Shown in pieces: positions 55,818 through 64,000 of a stretch of 64,000 bases of DNA. Each line of letters begins with the position of its first letter. Position 1 is the first letter of the stretch. Origin of the DNA: Sarcophilus harrisii. Its lineage: Eukaryota; Chordata; Mammalia; Dasyuromorphia; Dasyuridae. The notes below the pieces were generated by a model, which saw only the letters and a program-made list of their open reading frames with translations, searched no databases and had not been told where the DNA came from. The translations under genes were made by a program, and so were the position numbers. The stretch spans positions 95,196,988 to 95,260,987 of the forward strand of contig NC_045431.1 of NCBI RefSeq assembly GCF_902635505.1. The letters are read 5' to 3'.

Positions 55818-58022
55818 CTATGTGGGATGCAGCCAAAGTGGTAATAAGGGGAAATTTTATATCTTTAGAGGCTTACTTGAATAAAATAGAGAAAGAGAAG
55901 ATCAATGAATTGGGCTTGCAACTTAAAAAGCTAGAAAAAGACCAAATTAAACTCCCCCCCCCCAATCAAGTACTAAACTTGAAATTCTAAAATTAAAAGG
56001 ATAAATTAATAATATAGAAATTTAAAAAAAACTATTGAATTAATAGATAAAATTAAGAGTTGGTTTTATGAAAAAAAAAACAATAAAATAGATAAACCTT
56101 TGGTCAATCTGATTAGAAAAAGGAAAGAGGAAATTCAAATTGTTCGTCTTAAAAATGAAAAGGGAGGACTTTCCATCAATTAAGAGGAAATTAGAGCAAT
56201 AATAAGGAGTTACTTTGCCCAACTTTATGCCAATAAATTTGATAACCTAAGTGAAATGGATGACTACCTCCAAAAATATAGGCTTCTCAGATTAACAGAG
56301 GTGGAAGTACATTGCTTAAATAGTCCCATCTCAGAAAAAGAAATAGAACAAGCTATTAATCAACTCCCTAAGAAAAAATCCCCAGGACCAGATGGATTTA
56401 CATACGAATTCTATCAAACATTTAAAGAACAATTAGCCCCAGTGCTATATAAACTATTTGAAAAAATAAGGAATGAAGGAGTCCTACCAAACTTCTTTTA
56501 TGACACAGACATGGTACTGATACCTAAACCAAGTAGGTTGAAAACAGAGAAAGAAAATTATAGACCAATCTCCCTAAAGAATATTGATGCTAAAATCTTA
56601 AATAAGATATTAGCAAAAAGACTACAGAAAATCATCCCCAAGATAACACACCATGATCAAGTAGGATTTATACCAGGAATGCAGGGCTGGTTCAATATTA
56701 GGAAAACTATTAGTATAATTGACCATATTAATAACCAAATTAACAAAAACCATATGATCATCTCAATAGATACAGAAAAAGTATTTGATAAAATCCAACA
56801 TCCATTCCTATTAAAAACACTTGAGAGTATAGGAATAAAAAGACATTTCCTTAAAATAATAAGTAGCATCTATTTAAAACCATCAATAAGCATCAAATGT
56901 AATGGGGATAAACTGGAACTATCCCCTTTAAGATCAGGAGTGAAACAAGGTTGCCCATTATCACCATTACTATTTAATATTGTATTAGAAATGCTAGCTT
57001 TGGCAATACAACTTGAGAAAGAGATTAGAAGAATTAGAGTAGGTAATGAGGAAACTAAATTATCACTATTTGCTGATGATATGATAGTATACTTAGAGAA
57101 CCCCAGAGATTTTACTAAAAAGTTATTAGAAATAATCCACACTGTTAGCAAAGTTGAAGGATACAAAATAAATCCACATAAGTTATCAGCATTCTTATAT
57201 ATCACTAACAAATTGCAACACTTAAGAGTTACAAAGAGAAATTCCATTTAAAGTAACTACCAATAGTATAAAATATTTGGGAATTTATCTGCCAAGGGAA
57301 AATCAGAACTATATGAGCAAAAATTACAAAGCAGCAGTTACCAAAACCATTTGGTATTGTCTAAGAAATAGACTAGTTGATAAGTGGAATAGGTTAGGTC
57401 TAAAAGACAAAACAGTCAATAACTTTAATACTCTAGTGTTTGACAAACCCAAAGACCCCGGCTTTTGGGATAAGAACTCACTGTTTGACAAAAATTGCTG
57501 GGAAAATTGGAAATTAGTAAGGCAGAAACTAGGCATTGACCCACATTTAACACCATACACCAAGATAAGGTCAAAATAGATTCATGACCTAGGCATAAAG
57601 AATGAGATTATAAATAAATTAGAAGAACATAGGATAGTTTACCTCTACCATATGAAAAAAATGCTCCAAGTCATTATTAATCATAGAAATGCAAATTAAG
57701 ACAGTTCTGAGATACCATTACACACCTGTCAGATTGGATAGAATGACAGGGAAAGATAATGCAGAATGTTGGAGGGGATGTGGGAAAATAGGGACAATGA
57801 TACATTGTTGGTAGAATTGTGAATATATCCAGCCATTCTGGAGAGCACTTTGGAACTATGCTCAAAAAGCAGCCCTCTTTGTAATGGCCAGAAACTGGAA
57901 ACTGAGTGGATACCCATCAATTGGAGAATGGCTGAATAAATTGTGGTATATGAATATTATGGAATATTATTGCTCTATAAGAAATGGCCAGCAGGATGAT
58001 TTCAGAAAGGCCTGGAGAGAGT
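55818..58022 (+). mobile_element. L1 with 5' truncation, several internal deletions and no 3' end
   Basis: Starts in ORF2 between endonuclease and RT ('atgtgggatgcagccaaagtggtaataagggg'). RT is largely open (56256-57251). Then come three internal deletions seen by comparison with the family order: near 57330 (RT C-terminal part, roughly 300 bp), near 57645 (roughly 400 bp) and near 57870 (roughly 115 bp). It ends after 'gaaaggcctggagaga' without 3' UTR or tail. The sequence quality is otherwise good, so the copy is not ancient. Confidence 0.85.
56256..57251 (+). pseudogene. L1 ORF2 fragment: reverse transcriptase domain
   Basis: 331 codons open. The Met is internal to ORF2, not a true start. 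RT motifs in order: SPGPDGF (about residues 42-48), the NYRPISL block (about 101-107), [23 protein letters not shown] with the motif-A Asp at residue 172 (family usually SIDAEKAFD), [14 protein letters not shown], and FADDM at 272-276, the catalytic motif C. All three catalytic Asp residues are present. The frame is lost downstream of residue 331, and endonuclease and ORF1 are absent, so it cannot act by itself. Confidence 0.93.
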
Positions 58023-58029
58023 ATAATGT

Positions 58030-58440
58030 AAAATGTAATATATAATGTAAAAATAGGTGTGATAACTGTTTTTCTGGCTTGTGTTTTGGTCTAAGAGTGT
58101 TCACAAGACCTGCTACAGGCTTTCTGTGATATGGACTATCTGAGCTGGTATGGTATGAACTGGATTGCTGATAACTACTCCATTTTCAGTCCAGTGGGTC
58201 AGATTTTTTCTTGTTTTCCTATTGTCTTGAGCTATAAATTGTTACATCCTTTCCTTTTGTTGATTTGCCATTTCAAAATAAATTGAGATCATTTTAATGT
58301 TATTTGGAGGGGAATTTGAAATACATTCAGATAAATTCCTGTCCTTACTTTTTAAACTTGATCCTGTCCCACTTAGTCCATGTTGTTTGACTAATTTGGA
58401 GTTGAAGAGTGGTTTATATTGCATTGAGCTTGCATTTGAA
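58030..58440 (-). mobile_element. Possible 5' UTR of the minus-strand L1, displaced by the plus-strand L1
   Basis: Not the plus-strand L1's 3' UTR. The wording ('ggtctaagagtgttcacaagacctgctacaggctttctgtgatatggac', 'gatttgccatttcaaaataaattgagatcattttaatgttatttggaggggaatttg') looks to me like antisense marsupial L1 5' UTR. If so, the L1 of 52110-55817 resumes here and the plus-strand L1 is nested in it. Inference only. Confidence 0.35.
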
Positions 58441-58620
58441 TTCAGTATAATCTAAATACAAATCTCATCTCTGACACTTAGCAATTGTGTGACCTTTGTG
58501 TAGATACTTAACCTTTTTGTTCCTCTTTTTTTTTTTTTTTAATCCTACAATGAAAAAATTGGATCTAATAATCTCTGGGCCTTCAGCTTTAAGTCCATGA
58601 TCTCTAATGCTACTTCTATA
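58441..58620 (+). mobile_element. Old SINE (MIR-like)
   Basis: 'tacaaatctcatctctgacacttagcaattgtgtgacctttgtgtagatacttaacc' then a T-run, and 'ctacaatgaaaaaattggatctaataatctctgggcc', the degraded 'gtaaaatgggg...' part. Confidence 0.6.
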
Positions 58621-58869
58621 ACTAGTCAATCATACAATGAATTTCTTGGCTTTCAAAGATGATTAGGGCAATAAGTTCAGGAAGAATCAAATAACATATA
58701 GATAATATAGTATTTCTTATAGTATTTCTATGACCTATTATCAAGAATTCCATAGAATAGATTCCTGATCAGTATAAGATAGACTTCTAAAAACTTTGTT
58801 AAGTCTAATACTCTGTGATTCTCATACTTTTCTTGTCTTTACCTAGGGCATATAACTTAATAAATATTA
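58621..58869. other. Unassigned intronic DNA
   Basis: Nothing recognised. Confidence 0.4.
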
Positions 58870-59100
58870 ATAGCTAATGATTTTTAAGTTTTGGAAAGCA
58901 TATTACATGTTTGTGAATTTTATACTCATAAGAAACATGGTAGGAAAATGTTAATTTCCCTACTTCCTTCATTTTATAAATGAAAAACTGAAGTAGATTA
59001 AATGACTTACTTGTCCAAAGACAAACAGCTAATTAGTTTTTGAGGCAGGATTCTAACTCTGGCTTGAATTTAAGCCCAATAATAATACTATACCAACTAA
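58870..59100 (-). mobile_element. MIR-like SINE, antisense
   Basis: 'tggaaagcatattacatgtttgtgaattttatactcataag', 'ccttcattttataaatgaaaaactgaagtagattaaatgacttacttgtccaaagacaaacagctaattag' and 'ataatactataccaac'. Confidence 0.7.
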
Positions 59101-59959
59101 TACCTTTAAACCTTATATCCAAGTCCTATGGATATGATTTAATATCTTCATAGGAATTAGAGATAAAAAGGACTTAAGACAATATCTAGTCATTATGTAT
59201 TATTTAATAGGATGTTGAAAAGCAGAAAGGTTAAAATTTAGCAATACGTTGATCAAGATCAGAGTTCATTTGGAAGCTAGTTCTTACTCCAAATTCTCTA
59301 TGCCATATGCTTCTCTTCTTAATGAGTACTTTGATCATTAGAATTACAAATTAAGAAACCAGATAAAGATACAATTTTAACTCTATTTTTTTTAAAATTA
59401 AGATGTGAAATGCAGGTCTACTGGATGCTATTTTTTGATTTTACAGAAAACATTGGCATCTCTATATGATATAGAGGTTTTTTTTGTTTGTTTTTTTGTT
59501 TTGTTTTGTTTTTTTGCTTTTTTAAAGCAAATAATGTGGAAAATATATTAAACTCCTCTGTACATTACAGGAAAAAGTACTTGGACTTCATTTGCATAGG
59601 GTTATGAGTTAATTCCAAATAATAACCAGATAAGTTAATTACCCTCTACTGTAGCAGATAGATACTTCTTCTGCATCATAAAGTCATACAAAATTGCACC
59701 AAACACTGACTCATCCATATTTATACTGCCAGTATATTAAGTAGAACTTGAAATTATATCTTTCTAGATTTGAAGTCAATTCTCTATCTGCTGAGCAATC
59801 CTACCTCTCCACATACCTTATCTAGGGGCAATAAACTTATTAAATTGATATCGTAAAGAAACAAAAGCAACATATTTTCTCCTACCTACTAAATATACAT
59901 TTTCAAAACCTCAATTCTAGTTCTCTTTATCTTTCTTGATCAAGGGAAAATAAATATTG
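59101..59959. other. Unassigned intronic DNA with T-rich tract
   Basis: A T-rich low-complexity tract with G interruptions lies at 59474-59525 and may be the antisense tail of a lost retroelement. Nothing else is recognised. Confidence 0.4.
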
Positions 59960-60205
59960 CTGCTGTGTCATTTTCTGCTGATTTAAACCTCCATGATCCC
60001 TTTGGCATTTTTCTTTGCAAATATACTGTAATGGTTTGCCATTTCCTTCTCCTGCTCTTTGCAGATGAGAAAATTGAGGCAAACAGGTTTAAATGACTTT
60101 CAGGATCACACAACTTGTAAGTGGATGAGGCCAAATTTGAATATAGGAAGATGAGTCTTCTGGACTCCAGACACTGTACATTATCCACTAAGCCACCTAC
60201 CTTCT
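59960..60205 (-). mobile_element. tRNA-derived SINE, antisense
   Basis: 'gatccctttggcatttttctttgcaaatatactgtaatggtttgccatttccttctcc', 'gatgagaaaattgaggcaaacagg', 'aaatgactttcaggatcacacaacttgtaagtg' and the head 'ctccagacactgtacattatccactaagccacctacc'. Confidence 0.8.
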
Positions 60206-61109
60206 TCAAGAGAAAAGAAATTACAAAAAGGAAATTATGGTATATAATGTATCTGATTGTTGTCCACTCATATTTTTCATACTAATCCATTATCTTTCAT
60301 CTGAAAGCCAAAGAATTTATTGCATTATTGGCTATGGCATAAGATGGCCATTATAAATTTAGAGATTGTTTTCCTTTTTATTGTTATTTAACCCATTGTC
60401 AATAAGTTATCCAAAAGTGGGCATACCATGATCTCATCTTTGGTTTGCAATTGGTTGGAATATATCTGCCTCACCATTATGAAATTCTAACCTTGTCCAA
60501 AAAGTTTAACAATATTAAAGAAAAATATAAATGCCAAGGAAAAACCTTGTATATTGTATATTGTTCATATATATTATCACTTACTACAATACATATACAT
60601 GTGGAAATTTATTCTAAACAGTTGATTTTTACCAAAAGTTTCAGTACATTTAAGAATGAATGTCTATATATTCTCTTTGGGAATTTATCCAGTTTGTCCC
60701 TCTACCATCCAGAATGACTCATGTGACTATTTTCCCATAGTGATCATTGTATCCTACATTTTTTTTTTAGCATCTTATAATAGAAAGAAATGAGTGAAAC
60801 AGTTTTCACTTCACCCCAGAGGCTGCAAAGACTGCAAAGTATGTGAAATAGTTATCTCTCTCCCATAGAAAATGCAACTTTAAAAAATCATGGATCTTGT
60901 GTATTGTTCTACTTATTTTGACTCTTGTACTTATTTTGTCTGTTAAACAAATATGATCAGAATTATTAAAAATGGATTATAGAGATAATTTGGGATCTTT
61001 TGTGTCTAAACACTGTAAACAATGATGGAATTTGTCTATGAAATACTACTTTTTCTTAGTGGCATCTTTTCTTATCTCTTAACTGTGCACTTGTAATTCT
61101 TTGCCTGTT
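60206..61109. other. Unassigned intronic DNA
   Basis: No repeat recognised. The open frame at 60445-60717 plus has no known domain. Confidence 0.4.
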
Positions 61110-61320
61110 CCTGCCATATTGGCATCGGAAAACCTGGATTCAAATCCCACTATGGCACTTACTATCTATGTGGCAGTTATTCCCTATTAGCCTCAGTTTT
61201 CTCATCTGCAAAATCAAAATAATAATATCTAGGACACCTACCGCCATGGATTTGCTAGGAGGTTCAAATGAGATAGTGTACATAAAATATTTTGCAAACT
61301 TCAACTATATAAGTCATCTA
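61110..61320 (+). mobile_element. MIR/tRNA-type SINE
   Basis: 'tcggaaaacctggattcaaatcccactatggcacttactatctatgtggcag', 'cctcagttttctcatctgcaaaatc', 'gacacctaccgccatggatttgctaggaggttcaaatgagata' and 'aatattttgcaaact'. Confidence 0.75.
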
Positions 61321-61834
61321 TCATATATGAATATGTTGTGAATTCTGAATTTAATCCAAGAATGTCTTCCAGAGTTCAATAAAATTTCTTAAAAATTCAA
61401 TGGAGTAACTTTTTTCCAGGGCAGGAGATCTTATTTGTATGAAAATCATTGATATCACTAGTAACTTCATATTAAGTAAATGATACCCCTCCTTAGTCAT
61501 TAGGGGTTCTATATGTAGAATATTCATCAGTGACCTCATATTAGTTTTGAACTTATATTTATGTATATAAATATACATACAAACTCATTTATGTATAATA
61601 TGCATGCTACTGATATTTCCATGCTCTCCTCTTAGACTAGCAAGCAAAGAAGCAAATACCAAAATTGAACCACTGTTTTAATTATTTTCTCTCTTCTCTG
61701 AAAATTTACCTATACATTAATATATTGGTCTTAATTACTCAATGAATTTGTGATGGTCAAACATCAAATTCGCTGATAATATTTTACTCATGCATGACTA
61801 GATTTGTACCTCAGATTAGATAATTAGAAATTTA
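61321..61834. other. Unassigned intronic DNA
   Basis: Nothing recognised. Confidence 0.4.
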
Positions 61835-61985
61835 TATTGAGCCAGGTCATTTAGCCCAATTCACTAGTTTGTAGATGGAAATTAAACTCATGAATGGCTT
61901 AGTGACCTAGCCAGGCTAACATAAGTGATAAGTGGCAGAGGCAGTATTTGAACTCAAATCCTTGGCCTTCAACTCTAACCTAAAC
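61835..61985 (-). mobile_element. MIR-like SINE, antisense
   Basis: 'ccaggtcatttagcccaattcactagtttgtagatggaaattaaactcatg', 'tgacctagccaggctaacataagtgataagtggcagaggcagtatttgaactcaaatcc'. Confidence 0.65.
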
Positions 61986-64000
61986 ACAATTTGAAGCTAT
62001 CTTAAATTTGTTAATATGGACCCTCCAACTTTACATAAAAATGCAGTCGACTAGAAAATGTAATCCTTTATGGAGTGAGCGGATAGGAATGAGAATTATT
62101 CCTTCATGAGGTGAAAAATTTTTAAAAACTGACTTGTCATTTATAAATTATATGAATACTCCATTTTAAAATAAATACTTAATAAAAAGGAGCTTCTGTG
62201 GAAATGAGAAGGTGATGAGGGGCTTACTCAATTATCTTAAAATGTCTTTTATAACTTTGTCTAGTAGATGAAAGCAAGGAATGTAATGAGTCAAATTTTC
62301 CCAGGCATTTTAGGAGGGGCATAAACTTTTTCAGTCCATTAGAGTATCGTTAAAATAATGTCTTCATGCATAAATGGTCTGGACAAGGTAATGTTAATGT
62401 GATTAATAAAATACTTAATATACATAAAGCAGATAAAGAAGATATTGCAAAACACATAATTTTTTCTTTATGAATCTTTGGTCAATATAACCAAAGTAGC
62501 TATGCAGTATTGAAATATCTTATGGAGAACATCTTTATCTATTTGTACAGATCAAAGATTTAGACATGTCAACATTGTAAAATACCCATAATTTTAAAAT
62601 ATTAATGGTGACCATAAACATAAGGACCACAAATCATTTTTATGGTACCTGTGCTTGGTTTTGACATTCTTTTCAATATTGTCTGTCAATAGTACTCACT
62701 GAAATAATCCTGTAGCTGGATAGAGTTGTAAAATTATTCCTCCCAAAAGACATCTGGAAAATAAATCCACTGCAGTGGGCTGTCTGTATGATTAAAGGGA
62801 TTTTACTAATGTAAATCGCCTCTCTAAACTTCACTGAAGCACTATTGATCCCTTTATGTACAATCATTGGTTCATTAATCATTATGCCATTATTAGCGTT
62901 GTATGGAAGAGAGATGATCATGTTAGATTGTAATATATTTAAATGACTTATACAATTTATTGGTTTTCTATGATTTGGCAAGAATTTGAGTAGTACTAAC
63001 AGTGTGCTGTTTGGATGTGGCATTAGGCAAGACATATGCATGATATAAAAGCACAAGAATTGATAGTAGGATTATCATACAAGGGTTTTTTTTATGAACA
63101 CTTTGGGGGATATTTGATGTATATTCAGAGAATAAACTACTTGCTTTCCCATGATGTAATTAGAAAACGATATTTTCCTCTATTTCAGTCAGCATCAATC
63201 TCAGTGCTCAGTATTCTTTAATTTAAATCTGTACATGAAATTTTTCAAACAGTTACCAATCAGTCCATAGTTAATTTTTAAATACTTAAAAAGTACCAGG
63301 AGAAGGGGACTCCAGAAGATAAAATTGAAATAAGTACATTTTCCTATCTTTCTATTTGTATTTGTTAAACCATAGGTACATAAGGCATGCTTTTGCTTGA
63401 TTGAAACAGTTTCTGCCCTCAAGATTGTACTTTATTGGATGATACAACATGATGGAATATAAGTAGATACAGATTGTATTAAAAAATGAAGACATACAAT
63501 TTTGAGAAGTGATGCACTAAAATTTGATATAATTAGAAAAGGTACTACATAAGATGTGGTACTCTGAGCTTTAGAAGAAGGGAGGGATCCTTGTTAGTTC
63601 AGAGTTTCTCTCTATGTGGATAGGTAAGCATATAACTAGATAGCTAACTTATATTCTATATGCCATTGCCCTAGAAAGCTTTTTGCCACCAGTGGTGACT
63701 AATAGCAGCCCAGTTTCTGCCCCACAATGCTAAAATAAGGATTTAAAATATGCCTATTGAAATGAATGAAGTTGACTTGTTGGGTGTGTTGTGCATCCCC
63801 ATTTATTAATGTGGCTGATGTGAAGCACGAATACAATTCCCTTCCTACTGTACTGAGTTCATTTCTTTCCTAGGCATAAATATATTTGCTGTTGCTAGAT
63901 ATTCCACTAATCCCCTTCCCACTCCCATAAAAAGCAAATTATCATAAAAACATTAGAAACAGCCAAGTCATTTTAAAGCCAATGAGCACAGATAACTTTA
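61986..64000. other. Repeat-free intronic DNA
   Basis: About 2 kb with no SINE, L1 or L2 recognised, unusual for this window. It includes a 127-codon open frame (62673-63056 minus) with no known domain and, at 63700-63900, locally higher GC. No splice-bordered exon was recognised. It could hold conserved non-coding sequence. Confidence 0.4.

Noticed and set aside
52110-58022. The minus and plus L1 parts as one insertion inverted by twin priming
   Set aside because: Both parts cover RT, they differ in decay, and the plus part lacks a 3' end. Two separate events fit better.
62673-63056. The 127-codon minus-strand frame as an upstream SPOCK3 exon
   Set aside because: The residues do not resemble any testican domain, and there are no fitting splice borders.
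1-64000. Bacterial-type features: operons, CRISPR arrays, riboswitches, Rho-independent terminators, tRNA or rRNA genes
   Set aside because: None were seen. Introns, SINEs and LINEs show vertebrate nuclear DNA. tRNA-like segments are SINE heads, not tRNA genes.

Overview
This window looks like AT-rich nuclear DNA from a marsupial, most likely an Australian one (dasyurid or diprotodont type). It has no bacterial or viral gene organisation. It carries spliced vertebrate exons, many 5'-truncated L1 copies with a typical marsupial L1 3' end, many tRNA-derived SINEs, ancient L2/MIR/CR1-like remnants and two clear solo LTRs. The assignment to Australian marsupials rests on recognising the SINE and L1 consensus by eye, without a database search.

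The only host gene recognised is the 3' end of SPOCK3 (testican-3), on the minus strand. Its last three coding exons lie at 43659-43721, 41384-41524 and 37279-37445. They have correct AG/GT borders and compatible phases. Together they encode one complete six-cysteine thyroglobulin type-1 domain, two Ser-Gly sites suited to heparan sulfate attachment, and a long Asp/Glu tail ending in a stop codon. A repeat-poor stretch just beyond the stop (about 35.7-37.3 kb) is the probable 3' UTR. Everything above 43.7 kb is probably one large upstream intron, and everything below about 35.7 kb is 3' intergenic DNA.

Layout: 1-5.1 kb, minus-strand L1 derivatives that carry ORF1 but lack endonuclease and RT; 5.2-5.8 kb, a solo LTR inside a SINE; 5.8-23 kb, L2, L1 and SINE fragments among unassigned DNA; 23-26.5 kb, the most complete ORF1-only L1 derivative, itself hit by a younger L1 tail; 26.9-35.7 kb, SINEs, a small tandem duplication split by a SINE, and unassigned DNA; 35.7-43.7 kb, the SPOCK3 3' end; 44.4-48 kb, a young L1 insertion with a 16-bp target duplication, SINEs and an LTR-like piece; 48.1-58.4 kb, a dense L1 cluster with a second solo LTR and a plus-strand L1 apparently inserted into a minus-strand L1; 58.4-64 kb, old SINEs and unassigned intron.

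I found no new gene system. The most useful observations are the recurrent ORF1-only L1 architecture, the datable nested insertions, and the lineage-specific form of the SPOCK3 acidic tail.
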